Shown here in pieces: positions 48,935 through 58,174 of a stretch of DNA of 64,000 bases. A program made the translations under genes and the position numbers. The DNA lies in NCBI GenBank assembly GCA_040216885.1, contig JAVJOG010000017.1:193309-257308 (forward strand), in the 5' to 3' direction. The notes beneath the pieces are model-generated. The model had not been told where the DNA came from. It searched no databases and saw only the letters and a list, made by a program, of their open reading frames with translations. This stretch comes from Parvibaculum sp040216885 (GTDB lineage Bacteria > Pseudomonadota > Alphaproteobacteria > Parvibaculales > Parvibaculaceae). Numbering within the stretch: position 1 is the first letter of the stretch; every line of letters begins with the position of its first letter.

Positions 48935-50053
48935 CTACAGCGGCACGCGCGTTCTTTCGACCTGCGCCCGGTTCAGCGCCACGCCGAGGCCCGGCCGATC
49001 GGGAACCGTCGCCCTGCCTTCGCTGATCGCGATCGGCGCGTCGATGATCTCGTCGCGCAGCGGAACCGGCGCGACGTCGCGCAGCATGATGTCGAAGTTC
49101 GGTTGGCTGGCGACGAGTTGCAGGCAGGCCGCAAAGCCGACATCCGAGCCGTAGTGATGCGGCGAAAACGCGATGCCGTGCCGGTGCGCGATGCGGCAGA
49201 AATTGACCGCCTCGGTCAGCCCGCCGCAACGGCACGGGTCGGGCATGACGATGTCGACGAGCCCGCCCTTCAGGAACGTATCGACCTCTTCGGGCTCGAA
49301 GGCGTTCTCGCCCCAAGCGAGCCGCATCGCCGGACGGCGCCTGCGCAGCGCGGCATAGCCGTCGCGATCGTCGTTGAGCACCGGCTCCTCCAACCAGGCC
49401 AGATCGAGATCGGCGAGCCGGTCCATCATCGCCGCCGCGCGCGGCGGCTTGAAGGCCTGGTTGGCGTCGATCATCAGCCTGATGTCGGGGCCCACCGCCT
49501 CCCGTGTTGCCCGGGCCTTTTCGACATCGACCACATCGTCAAAGCCGATTCGTATCTTGACCGCGCGGTAGCCGGCTTCGAGCGTCTGGCGCGCGCCGGC
49601 GGCCGGATCGGCGGCCGAAAAACCGACCGCGTAGCACTCAGCCTTGGTACGCAAGGCGCCGCCGAGCAGCGTGTGCACCGGCACGCCGTAATGCTGGCCG
49701 GCAATGTCCCACAGCGCGATGTCGATGCCCGAGATCGCCTGACGGATCGCACCGATCGCCCACATCCGCGTGAAGCCGCGCGTGCCGTCAACCATCCGGT
49801 TCCACAGCCGGCCGATCTCGAGCGGGTTTTCGCCGATCAGCATCGGGCCGAGCCCGTCCTCGATCGTCGCCCGGCGCTCGTGGATGCACCAGGGCGGGAA
49901 GTTGACCGAGGTCTCGCCGATCCCGGTGAGCCCGGCATCCGTTTCCACCTCGACGATGCCGAAATTGCGATGGGTCAGCGCCCCAACGGACAGCGGGATG
50001 GGCGTCTCCAGCTCGTGCTGGCACAGGATGAAGCGGATCGCGGTGATCTTCAT
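48935..50053 (-). CDS. Enolase-superfamily sugar-acid dehydratase (mandelate racemase subgroup)
   Basis: A 372-residue two-domain enzyme. Barrel residues are in place: Lys166-x-Arg168 (VKIRI), metal ligands Asp196 (MIDAN), Glu222 (LEEP) and Glu249 (WGEN), then Asp272 (MPDPCRCGG) and His299 (SPHH), the His-Asp dyad. KxR instead of KxK occurs in some acid-sugar dehydratases such as D-tartrate dehydratase. It likely removes water from an aldonic or aldaric acid to give a 2-keto-3-deoxy acid. First gene of the leftward operon. Confidence 0.88.
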   Translation of the reverse strand: MKITAIRFILCQHELETPIPLSVGALTHRNFGIVEVETDAGLTGIGETSVNFPPWCIHERRATIEDGLGPMLIGENPLEIGRLWNRMVDGTRGFTRMWAIGAIRQAISGIDIALWDIAGQHYGVPVHTLLGGALRTKAECYAVGFSAADPAAGARQTLEAGYRAVKIRIGFDDVVDVEKARATREAVGPDIRLMIDANQAFKPPRAAAMMDRLADLDLAWLEEPVLNDDRDGYAALRRRRPAMRLAWGENAFEPEEVDTFLKGGLVDIVMPDPCRCGGLTEAVNFCRIAHRHGIAFSPHHYGSDVGFAACLQLVASQPNFDIMLRDVAPVPLRDEIIDAPIAISEGRATVPDRPGLGVALNRAQVERTRVPL

Positions 50054-50100
50054 CGGTGGCTGCCATCCTCCCTGCGGCTAGGCCCGACCGCCGGCGGCGA

Positions 50101-50153
50101 TTGACAGGCGTTCGCGCCCGGCTATAACTATTGGTGGTCTGACCAGTAGTCAA
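50101..50153. promoter_or_regulatory. Overlapping divergent promoters of the sugar-acid locus
   Basis: Rightward: TTGACA 50101-50106, 16 bases, TATAAC 50123-50128. Leftward: TTGACT 50153-50148, 17 bases, TAGTTA 50130-50125. The two -10 boxes overlap, so the promoters compete. The FadR-type palindrome lies in the leftward spacer and just past the rightward -10. Confidence 0.8.
50135..50145. promoter_or_regulatory. FadR/GntR-type operator TGGT-N3-ACCA
   Basis: TGGTCTGACCA is a perfect palindrome of the shape bound by FadR-family GntR regulators. It covers the rightward transcription start area and the leftward -10/-35 spacer, so binding would block both arms. The likely binder is the regulator encoded at 53430. 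Confidence 0.75.
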
Positions 50154-50254
50154 CTGCCCATAAGGCAAACGCGACCCTGGGAGGCCGATGGGGTTCGCGG
50201 ACCGCAAACCGCGACGCCGAGCGGCCGCAACAGGCGCCAATTCGGGAGGAACTC

Positions 50255-51592
50255 ATGTCCAAGCATTTCACCGCGCGCTCGAGGCCGTCGCCGCTCACCC
50301 GCCGCCGCTTCCTGCGCAATTCGGCCGCCACTGGCGCGCTCGCTGCGCTCGGGCCAAGCTTATTGTCCGAGCGCGCTTTGGCGCAGGACTTCGCCGGTCA
50401 GGAACTCAACCTGATGATCATCCAGCCGCACGTCGCTGCGGGCGAGCGGATGGCCGCCGCCTTCAACGAGCTGACCGGTGCCACCGTTAACGTCACCTCA
50501 GTACCCTATGACGCGGTGCAGGCGCAGGCGACGCTCGACGTCCAGTCGGGCGCCAATCAGTACGACGTCATCGACTACTGGTACCCGACGCTCGGCGCCC
50601 TCGCCGAAGACGGCGTGCTGACCGACGTGTCCGAATGGATCGAGCGCGACGCCGGCGACATCATGCCGGACGATTTCATCCCGTCGATCTACGACGTCTA
50701 TACGCTTCACAATGGCAGCCGCTACGGCCTGCCCTATGACGGCGACACCCACGTGCTTTTCTGGAACCAGGCGATCTTCGATGAGGTCGGGGTCAGCGCG
50801 CCCACCACCTGGACCGAATATGCCGAGGTGGTCCGCGCGGTCACCGAGGCGCGCGGCGACGGCGGCCCCTACGGCGCAGCGATGCTCGGCTTCCCCGTCC
50901 CGATCATCATCGGCTCGAGCTTCGTCAACCGGCTGGCCGGCCATGGCGGCGCCTTCTTCAACCAGGACGGCAGCCCGGCGATGGACAGCCAGGCGGCGAT
51001 GATGGCCGCCCAGGCGATGGTCGACGTCGCCCCGCACGTGCTGCCGACGCCGCTCGAGACCGCGTTCGACCAGGCCCTGCCCGCCTTCCTTTCCGGCCAG
51101 GTCGCGATGATGGAGTTCTGGACCGATCTTGGCGTCTACGCCCAGGATCCGGAAGGTTCGCAGATCGTCGACCAGTGGGATGTCGGCCCGATGCCGACCG
51201 GTGGCGATGCCACCAATCCGCTCGCCGCGCTCAATGCCGGTTTCGGCTTTGGCGTGTCGACCGGCTCGCAGAAGCCGGAGCTTGCCTGGGAGTTCATCAA
51301 GTTCGCGACCGGCCAGAAGCATGGGCTCGAACTGCTCACCACCACCGGCACCGGCATCGACCCGACGCGCGTGTCCAACCTCGAGTCGGAGGAATATGCG
51401 AGCTTCGCGCCGAAGGTGCAGGAGGCGGCGCAGGCGTCGATGACCGGCGTGCTTGCCTGGCCGACGATCCCCGAGAGCCCGCGCCTGATGGAACGGCTTT
51501 CGGACGAATTGGCGCTGATGCTGTCGGGCGATCAGGACGCCGAGACCGCGATGCGCAATACCCAGGCCGAGTGGGAGCGCATTCTTGGCTGA
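50255..51592 (+). CDS. ABC transporter sugar-binding protein, Tat-exported
   Basis: A 445-residue family 1 extracellular solute-binding protein. The N terminus has a twin-arginine signal (TRRRFLRNSA, 15-24) ending ERALAQ, so it is exported folded. The body keeps the YDVIDYWYPTLGALAEDG and GLPYDGDTHVLFWNQAIFDE patterns of carbohydrate-binding proteins. GGGAGGA precedes ATG 50255. First gene of the rightward arm. Confidence 0.92.
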   Translation: MSKHFTARSRPSPLTRRRFLRNSAATGALAALGPSLLSERALAQDFAGQELNLMIIQPHVAAGERMAAAFNELTGATVNVTSVPYDAVQAQATLDVQSGANQYDVIDYWYPTLGALAEDGVLTDVSEWIERDAGDIMPDDFIPSIYDVYTLHNGSRYGLPYDGDTHVLFWNQAIFDEVGVSAPTTWTEYAEVVRAVTEARGDGGPYGAAMLGFPVPIIIGSSFVNRLAGHGGAFFNQDGSPAMDSQAAMMAAQAMVDVAPHVLPTPLETAFDQALPAFLSGQVAMMEFWTDLGVYAQDPEGSQIVDQWDVGPMPTGGDATNPLAALNAGFGFGVSTGSQKPELAWEFIKFATGQKHGLELLTTTGTGIDPTRVSNLESEEYASFAPKVQEAAQASMTGVLAWPTIPESPRLMERLSDELALMLSGDQDAETAMRNTQAEWERILG

Positions 51593-52532
51593 CACGGCCA
51601 TCATAGACCCGGCTCGCCGGGAACGAGCGCGGTGCTACGGCGCCGCGCTCGCCGCGGCGCGTAAACCCTCGACCGGCGGGCTTGTCATGGTGCTGCCGCT
51701 GGTCGTCGGACTGGTCGTGTTCGCCGTCTATCCGTTCGCCTATCTGATCGTCCTTTCCTTCTCCGAAAGCAGCCTCGGCCGGCCGATGACCGACTGGGTC
51801 GGCCTTGGCAATTTCGCCTACGCGCTGGAGGGCCGCTTTGGCGATACCCTGTGGCGCACCGTCTTCTTTGCGGTGCCGCTGAGCCTCGTTCAGATCGCGC
51901 TCGGCGTGCTGATCGCGGTGCTGTTCAACTCCGCGGTGCGCAGCGGCGCCCTCGTCCGGGCGCTGATCCTGCTGCCGCTGATGACCCCGCCGGTGATGGT
52001 GGGCGTCGCCTGGAAGCTGATCCTCAATCCCACCGGCGGGCTGATCAACGGCGTGCTTCTGAACTGGGGGCTGACCGACCAGCCGATCTCGTTCCTGGGT
52101 AGCAGCCCGTTCGCGCTGATGTCGATCGGCCTCGCCGACACCTGGCAATGGACCCCGTTCGTGGCGATCCTCGCTTTCGCCGCCCTGCAGGCGATCCCGG
52201 AGGACGTCTACGAGGCCGCCCGGCTCGACGGCGCCGGCCCGGCCGACATCTTCTTCAAGGTGACCCTGCCGCTGATCGCCCCGGCGCTGGTCACCATCTT
52301 CCTTCTGCGGCTGATCATGGCGTTCAAGCTGTTCGACCTGGTCTATGTGCTCACCTCCGGCGGGCCGGGCTTCGACACCAATTTTTCGACCTACATGATC
52401 TGGGAGACGCTGTTCCGCGACTTCGACGTCGGCGCTGCTGCCGCGCAGACACTATTGTTCGCGATCACCGTCGGCATCGTCACCCTGCCGGTCACCTGGC
52501 TGCACAAGCGCGCCGAGGCGATCCATGGCTGA
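51585..52532 (+). CDS. Sugar ABC transporter permease (MalF/UgpA type)
   Basis: A 315-residue permease with six hydrophobic helices and the EAA loop (YEAARLDGAGPADIFFKVTLP). A TTG start at 51585 overlaps the binding-protein stop by 8 bases and is the only sensible start. Confidence 0.92.
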   Translation: MADTAIIDPARRERARCYGAALAAARKPSTGGLVMVLPLVVGLVVFAVYPFAYLIVLSFSESSLGRPMTDWVGLGNFAYALEGRFGDTLWRTVFFAVPLSLVQIALGVLIAVLFNSAVRSGALVRALILLPLMTPPVMVGVAWKLILNPTGGLINGVLLNWGLTDQPISFLGSSPFALMSIGLADTWQWTPFVAILAFAALQAIPEDVYEAARLDGAGPADIFFKVTLPLIAPALVTIFLLRLIMAFKLFDLVYVLTSGGPGFDTNFSTYMIWETLFRDFDVGAAAAQTLLFAITVGIVTLPVTWLHKRAEAIHG

Positions 52533-53433
52533 CGCCGTGCTCGATCATGCCGCCGCCCGTCCGCCGGCCGCCGCGCGCGCCGAGCGGCGACGCCGCTATG
52601 CCGCAACCCTTGCCGCCGATCAGGGTGCGCGCGACCGCCGCTGGCCGCTCCTTGTCGCCTATGCACTGGTCATCGCCTTCTTCGTCATCCCGCTCGCCTA
52701 TCTCGTCTCGGTCTCCTTCAAGACCCCCGACGACGTGCTGTCGGGCCGTTTCCTGCCGACCGATCCGACGCTCGCCAACTGGCCGGCCGCGTTCGGCGCC
52801 ACCGATCTGGGGCGCTTCATCTTCAATTCCGTGGTTGCCTCGCTCGCGAGCGCCTTTGTAACTATGGCAATCGCCGTGCCGGCGACCTACGCGATGGTCC
52901 GGCTCGATGTGGGGGGCCGCGTCCTGCCGACCTTCACGCTGGCCACTTACATGGCGCCGCCCGTTGTCGCCCTGATCCCTTTGTTCTTTCTGCTGCGGCA
53001 GATCGGCCTTTTGCACACGCTGCCCGGCCTGATCCTCGTCTATGGTCTTATGAACGTGCCGGTCGCCTTCTGGCTACTGACCGGCTTCATCCGCCAGGTG
53101 CCGCGCGAGATCGACGAGGCGGCCTGGATCGACGGTTCTGGAAGCTGGCGCACGCTGGTGCACATCGTTGTGCCGCTGATCGCACCCGGCCTTGCCGCCA
53201 GCTTCATCATCTGCGCCGTTCTCTCCTACAACGAGTTCCTGTTCGCATTCTTCTTCACCACGGATCCATCGCGCACGCTGACGATCGGCATCGCCCTGTT
53301 CCAGGGCGAGCGGCTGGTCAATTTCGGGCAGATGGCCGCCGCGTCGGTGACCGGGCTCGTGCCGGTCTATATCGTGGCCGTGGTCTGCCAGCGCTGGCTG
53401 GTCAGCGGGCTGGTCAGCGGAGGCGTCAAATGA
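52525..53433 (+). CDS. Sugar ABC transporter permease (MalG/UgpE type)
   Basis: A 302-residue permease with six helices and the EAA loop (IDEAAWIDGSGSWRTLVHIVVP). A basic N terminus rich in Arg precedes the first helix. It overlaps the upstream permease by 8 bases and the next gene by 4, indicating translational coupling. Confidence 0.92.
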   Translation: MADAVLDHAAARPPAAARAERRRRYAATLAADQGARDRRWPLLVAYALVIAFFVIPLAYLVSVSFKTPDDVLSGRFLPTDPTLANWPAAFGATDLGRFIFNSVVASLASAFVTMAIAVPATYAMVRLDVGGRVLPTFTLATYMAPPVVALIPLFFLLRQIGLLHTLPGLILVYGLMNVPVAFWLLTGFIRQVPREIDEAAWIDGSGSWRTLVHIVVPLIAPGLAASFIICAVLSYNEFLFAFFFTTDPSRTLTIGIALFQGERLVNFGQMAAASVTGLVPVYIVAVVCQRWLVSGLVSGGVK

Positions 53434-54209
53434 GCAACCTCGTCGACAAGTTCTCCTCGATCTCGCGCAACGCGGTGTGGAGCACCACGGCCGAGCAGAT
53501 CCGGGCCCTGATCGAGGCCGGTGACCTGCCGGCCGAGACCCGGCTGCCCAGCGAGCGGCTGCTGTGCGACCGGCTGGGAATCAGCCGAGTCAGCCTGCGC
53601 GAGGCGCTGCGGGTGCTTGAGAGCGACGGCTATGTCGAGGTCAAGGCGGGGCTCGGCACCTTCGTGCGGCCGCCAGAAGCGTGGACGCCCAGCGCCCCGC
53701 TGGAGCAGTGGGGCCGCCAGCACGAGGAGCTGATCGAAAAACTGCTTGAAATGCGCGAACTGATCGAGCCGGGTATCGCCGGGCTCGCCGCTCGCAACGC
53801 CCGTCCCGAGGACATCGCCGCGCTACGCCGAGCCGTCGATCGGCTCGCGCTGACCGATGAAGGCAGCGAGCGCGCCATTGAGCTCGATGCGGAGTTCCAT
53901 CGCCTGCTCGCCCATTCGACCCGCAATTCGGTGGTCGGCGACCTGATCGACTATGTGATGAGCGCCACCGGACAGGAGCGGCGCATCACCCTGGGCGAGA
54001 CGGGCGGCGTGTCGCAGGCGGCCGAGGGCCATGGCGGCATCGTCGCCGCGATCGAGGCCCGCGATGCCGCCGGCGCCGAGGCGGCCATGCGCCGCCATCT
54101 GGCCGATGCCCGCGCCTTTCTCGCCCGCGCCAGGGGCCGGCTCGTGCCGATCGCCCCGCGCCAACCCGATATCGACACATCGCAGTCCGACATGGAGGAA
54201 GAAGGATGA
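53430..54209 (+). CDS. FadR-subfamily GntR regulator
   Basis: A 259-residue repressor. The N-terminal winged helix has LPSERLLCDRLGISRVSLREALRVLESDGYV. The all-helical FCD ligand domain includes LIEPGIAGLAARNA, ELDAEFHRLLAHST and the late His of EGHGGIVAAIEARDA, which mark the metal site. It sits inside the operon and should bind the TGGT-N3-ACCA site at 50135-50145, probably released by a sugar acid. Confidence 0.9.
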   Translation: MSNLVDKFSSISRNAVWSTTAEQIRALIEAGDLPAETRLPSERLLCDRLGISRVSLREALRVLESDGYVEVKAGLGTFVRPPEAWTPSAPLEQWGRQHEELIEKLLEMRELIEPGIAGLAARNARPEDIAALRRAVDRLALTDEGSERAIELDAEFHRLLAHSTRNSVVGDLIDYVMSATGQERRITLGETGGVSQAAEGHGGIVAAIEARDAAGAEAAMRRHLADARAFLARARGRLVPIAPRQPDIDTSQSDMEEEG

Positions 54210-54646
54210 ACCAGCGCGTCACTATCACGCAGGAAGAGGTTCTCGACGGAGCTCCCATGCAGCAGCGCTCCGGCGGCGTCAGAGATCTCAAGCTCGTCTA
54301 TCCGGAGACGGGCCTCGACGCCAAGACGCTATGCATGGGCTTGGTCGAGATCGACCCCGGCCAGCATTCGCCCATGCACCGGCACAATTGCGAAGAGGTC
54401 TATTACGTGATCTCCGGCGAGGGCGAACTGGAAAGCGAGGGCAAGCGCTACCCGCTGAAGGCGGGCGGTGCCGGCCTCAACCGCCCCAACCAGACCCACA
54501 GGGTCTGGAACACCGGCAACGAGCCGCTCCGGCTGGTCGTCGTCGCCGGCATCATGTTGGTGCCGCTGTGGCCAGAATGGCCGACGCCGAGCCCCTACGA
54601 GGTGTTCGAGGGCGACACCGCCAACGCGCAGGTCGCGGCCGAATGA
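54206..54646 (+). CDS. Cupin-domain protein
   Basis: A 146-residue single-domain cupin. Motif 1 is HSPMHRHNCEEVYYVISGEGELE with His, His and Glu ligands; motif 2 is NRPNQTHRVWNTGNEPL. Possibly a sugar isomerase, lactone-handling or sensor protein for the locus; sequence does not decide. It overlaps both neighbours by 4 bases. Confidence 0.87.
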   Translation: MNQRVTITQEEVLDGAPMQQRSGGVRDLKLVYPETGLDAKTLCMGLVEIDPGQHSPMHRHNCEEVYYVISGEGELESEGKRYPLKAGGAGLNRPNQTHRVWNTGNEPLRLVVVAGIMLVPLWPEWPTPSPYEVFEGDTANAQVAAE

Positions 54647-55128
54647 GCGCTGCGCCCGAACGGCATGAGGCGGCGCGCTGCCAACGGCTCGCCGCCATCG
54701 TCGCCGCGCTGCTGCCCGGCGACGACGTCTTTCCTTCGGCCAGTGATGTTGGCGTGCAGTGGATCGCCGAGCGCCGGCTGGAGGTGCTGATTGGCGCTGG
54801 CGGGCTCGACGATCTGCACGCGGCGATCGAAGCCGCGCTCTCCGGCGGTGTCGAGGCCGAGTCGGCCGCCCGTGCGCTCGAGGCGGGCCGGCCGGATCTG
54901 TTCGCGCCGCTGCTGCGGGTCGCCTACCTGTCATATTACGAGCATCCCGCCGTGACCGCGGCAATCCGCGCGCTCGGCTTCGACTACAACGACGCGCCCC
55001 AGCCGCAAGGCTACGCGATGGACCCATTCGATCCGCAGACTGACCTGCCGGCCCGGCCAAACGGTCGCTACGTGCCGACCGACCAAGTCCGCCGCGTCGA
55101 CCTGTCCGGGCTCGACCATCTCAGATAG
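54643..55128 (+). CDS. Small subunit-like protein paired with the GMC dehydrogenase
   Basis: A 161-residue protein without signal peptide or membrane helix. Conserved-looking parts are LAYLSYYEHPAV-like (here VAYLSYYEHPAV), GFDYNDAPQPQGYAMDPFD and PNGRYVPTD. Placement before a GMC oxidoreductase suggests a gluconate-2-dehydrogenase subunit 3-type partner, but usual members carry a Tat signal and this one does not. Family assignment is weak. Confidence 0.6.
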   Translation: MSAAPERHEAARCQRLAAIVAALLPGDDVFPSASDVGVQWIAERRLEVLIGAGGLDDLHAAIEAALSGGVEAESAARALEAGRPDLFAPLLRVAYLSYYEHPAVTAAIRALGFDYNDAPQPQGYAMDPFDPQTDLPARPNGRYVPTDQVRRVDLSGLDHLR

Positions 55129-55136
55129 GAGCGGCC

Positions 55137-56807
55137 ATGCTGCAAACCCTCAAACCACACCGTCACGACAAGGTCGACGTACTGGTCATTGGCGCCGGCG
55201 CCGGCGGCGCGATCTGCGCCATGCAGATGGCGGAGGCGGGCTTTGATACGGTGTGCCTCGAGCAGGGTCCTTGGTGGCCGGCCGAAGACTATCCGCACTA
55301 TCGCGCCGACTGGGAGTGGCGACGTGAGACGAGCTGGAATACCGCGCCCAACGCACGCGGCCTCAACAGCGACTATCCGGTCGACAGCGCCGACGAGACG
55401 ACCCTGATGTGGGGCGGCGTCGGCGGCTCGACGACGATCTACACCGCAACCTGGCCGCGCTTCCGGCCCTCCGACTTCCGCAAGGGCACCGAGCACGGCC
55501 TCGCCCCGGACTGGCCGATCTGCTACGAGGATCTGGCCGACTGGTACGAGCTCGCCGACCGCGCCTGTGGCGTCGCCGGCTGGCCCGGCGACCCGGCGAT
55601 GCCGCCGCGCGGCCCGTTCCAGACCCGCCCGGTGCCGCCCGGCAAGATGGGCCGCAGGGCGAAGATGGGGCTCGACCAGCTCGGCTGGCACTATTGGGAT
55701 ATGCCGGTGGCGATCCTCGCCGAGGACTATGACGGCCGGCCCGCCTGCAACAATTGCGGCAACTGCCAGAACGGATGCCCCACCGGCGCGCTCAACGACA
55801 TGGCCCGTACCCACTGGCCGCGCGCCCTCGCCGCCGGCTGCCGGCTGCGCACCGGAGCCCGGGTCGAGCGCATCGAGACCGATGCGACGGGCCGCGCGAC
55901 CGGTGCGGTGTATGTCGACCGGCACACCGGCACCCGGCATTTCCAAGCCGCGGACATCGTGATCCTGGCGGCCAACGGGGTCGGCACGCCGCGGCTCCTG
56001 CTGCTGTCGGAAAACGCCGCCCATCCGAACGGGCTCGCCAATCGTTCCGACCAGGTCGGCCGCAATCTGATGCATCACACGCTATCGATCGCCGGCATCT
56101 GGGTCGACGAGCCGCTCGACACCCACAAGGGGATAGTGTCGGCCGCCTACATCGTCGAGGAATTCGCCGAAACCGATGTCAGCCGTGGCTTCGTCAACGG
56201 CGTTACGTTGCACATCGTGCGCATGAACGGCGCCGGCTTCCAGGCGCTTGGCGCCCATTCGGGCAACACCATGGCCTGGGGCCGCGACCATCACCGCATC
56301 TTCTGCGAACGGTTCGACCGCGGCATCGGCTGCCTGATCGTCGGCGACGACCTGCCGCGCCCCGACAACCGCGTCACCCTGTCCGAGACGGTGACCGATT
56401 CCTCGGGCCTGCCCGCTCCGAGGGTGACCTACAGCCTTTGCGAGAACGACGAGCGGCAACTTCGCTTTGGCATCGCCCGTTCGCGCGACCTCGCCGACGC
56501 GCTCGACGCGGTCGACTACAAGATCAACGATTTCGGCCTCGAGGCGGGCAACTACGCCCCCGGCGCCTGGCACCTTCTGGGCACGGCCCGGATGGGCGAC
56601 AATCCCGACACGTCGGTCGTCAATCGCTGGCAGCAGGCCTGGGATTGCGCGAACCTGTTCATCGTCGACGGATCGGTGATGTGCTCGGGCGCGGCCGTCA
56701 ACCCGACCAGCACGATCACCGCCCTTGCCTACCGGGCGGCCGATCACATCAGGCGCCACGCGCGCGATCTGGGCTCGGCCGAAGCGACGGCGCGGATGGA
56801 AGGCTGA
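55137..56807 (+). CDS. GMC-family FAD oxidoreductase with four-cysteine cluster
   Basis: A 556-residue flavoenzyme. FAD binding is VLVIGAGAGGAICAMQMAEAG (about 15-35). Cys204, 207, 210 and 214 (CNNCGNCQNGC) form a cluster like that of FAD glucose/gluconate dehydrogenases with an Fe-S centre. The active-site His is in GAWHLLGTARMG and the Asn in AAVNPTSTITALAYR. It probably oxidises a sugar to a lactone or keto acid, passing electrons to a carrier. No export signal is seen. Confidence 0.88.
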   Translation: MLQTLKPHRHDKVDVLVIGAGAGGAICAMQMAEAGFDTVCLEQGPWWPAEDYPHYRADWEWRRETSWNTAPNARGLNSDYPVDSADETTLMWGGVGGSTTIYTATWPRFRPSDFRKGTEHGLAPDWPICYEDLADWYELADRACGVAGWPGDPAMPPRGPFQTRPVPPGKMGRRAKMGLDQLGWHYWDMPVAILAEDYDGRPACNNCGNCQNGCPTGALNDMARTHWPRALAAGCRLRTGARVERIETDATGRATGAVYVDRHTGTRHFQAADIVILAANGVGTPRLLLLSENAAHPNGLANRSDQVGRNLMHHTLSIAGIWVDEPLDTHKGIVSAAYIVEEFAETDVSRGFVNGVTLHIVRMNGAGFQALGAHSGNTMAWGRDHHRIFCERFDRGIGCLIVGDDLPRPDNRVTLSETVTDSSGLPAPRVTYSLCENDERQLRFGIARSRDLADALDAVDYKINDFGLEAGNYAPGAWHLLGTARMGDNPDTSVVNRWQQAWDCANLFIVDGSVMCSGAAVNPTSTITALAYRAADHIRRHARDLGSAEATARMEG

Positions 56808-56808
56808 C

Positions 56809-57915
56809 ATGGCGGCGATCGAGATCATCGACCTGGTCAAGCGCTACGGGGCTGTGCAGGTGCTGCACGCCATCAATCTCGACATCGAGCCGGGCGAGTT
56901 CGTCGTGCTGGTGGGCCCGTCGGGATGCGGAAAATCCACACTTTTGCGTATGATCGCCGGCCTTGAAACCGTCTCAGACGGCATCATTGCGATCGATGGC
57001 AAGCCAGTTAATCACACCCGCCCCAAGGACCGTGACATCGCCATGGTGTTCCAGTCCTATGCGCTCTACCCGCACTTCACCGTGCGCAAGAACCTCGCCT
57101 TCGGGCTCGAACTAGTCCGCCTCGACCGGGCCGAGATCGACCGCCGGATCGACGCAGTGGCGGCAACGCTCGGCCTGTCGGAGATGCTCGACCGCAAGCC
57201 GCGCCAGCTTTCGGGCGGCCAGCGCCAGCGCGTCGCCATGGGCCGGGCGATGGTGCGCGAGCCGAAGGTTTTTCTGTTCGACGAGCCGCTGTCAAATCTC
57301 GATGCCAAGCTTCGCGTGCAGATGCGCGTCGAGATCAAGGAGCTGCACCAGCAGCTCGGCCGCACTACCGTCTACGTCACCCACGACCAGATCGAGGCGA
57401 TGACGATGGCCGACCGGATTGTCGTGATGAATGGCGGTCATATCGAGCAGGCCGGCTCGCCGATGCAGATCTTCGACCGGCCGGCAAGCGAGTTCGTCGC
57501 CGGTTTCATCGGCTCACCTACCATGAACATTGTCGATGCGACCGTCGAACACGACGGCCAGGGCAGTGCGGTGCGCCTCGCCAATGGCTGGCGAATTCCG
57601 CTCTCCGGCCATGCGCCTGTGCCCGAGGGCGCGCGCGTGCGTTACGGCATCCGCCCGCACGATCTCAAGCCCACCGACGGTGACGATGCCATAGTGCTGA
57701 AGGCGGACGTGGTGGAACCGTCAGGCAACGAGGTGCAGATCGTCTCGCATCACGATGGCATTACAGTATCTGCGGTTTTCCCCGGCCGCCACGGGATTAG
57801 GGTTGGTGAGATGGTGTCGGTGGTGCCCGAGCCTGCAACGGCCCACCTGTTCGATCCCGATACCGGGGAACGCATCGACATGCTGGCTGCCGATACGAAG
57901 GCTTACGGTACCTGA
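56809..57915 (+). CDS. Sugar ABC transporter ATPase (UgpC/MalK type)
   Basis: A 368-residue ATPase. Walker A is GPSGCGKST, the Q-loop lies in FQSYALYPHFTV, the signature is LSGGQRQRVAMGRA and Walker B is FLFDEPLSNLDAKL. A C-terminal TOBE regulatory domain (YGIRPHDLKP) follows. It energises the two permeases of the locus. It starts one base after the GMC gene. Last gene of the rightward arm. Confidence 0.94.
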   Translation: MAAIEIIDLVKRYGAVQVLHAINLDIEPGEFVVLVGPSGCGKSTLLRMIAGLETVSDGIIAIDGKPVNHTRPKDRDIAMVFQSYALYPHFTVRKNLAFGLELVRLDRAEIDRRIDAVAATLGLSEMLDRKPRQLSGGQRQRVAMGRAMVREPKVFLFDEPLSNLDAKLRVQMRVEIKELHQQLGRTTVYVTHDQIEAMTMADRIVVMNGGHIEQAGSPMQIFDRPASEFVAGFIGSPTMNIVDATVEHDGQGSAVRLANGWRIPLSGHAPVPEGARVRYGIRPHDLKPTDGDDAIVLKADVVEPSGNEVQIVSHHDGITVSAVFPGRHGIRVGEMVSVVPEPATAHLFDPDTGERIDMLAADTKAYGT

Positions 57916-58174
57916 AATGGGCAAGGGCCTTCGACCCCAATCAGGGAAGGGCAGGGGGCTGACACTGTGATCGATCGTCCGGAATGGCAGTCCAGAATGC
58001 GTTTGATCTGCTCCGTCCGTTCCTGGAAGCCGACGTTGCAGAGCGATGACTGCTTGTCGCAGCGATTGGCAACTCTTCAGTTTGGCAACTTCTGCTCCTA
58101 CTTCGAATTGAAGTTATTCTCGACTGGGAGTCACCCTGACGAGAAAAGTCCTGGCGGCGAGAATGATCCGCGGG
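57916..58174. other. Intergenic region after the ABC ATPase gene
   Basis: 259 bases with no supported gene and lower GC than the operon to the left. No clear terminator was seen. A short open frame (57967-58188) shows no recognisable family. Confidence 0.6.
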
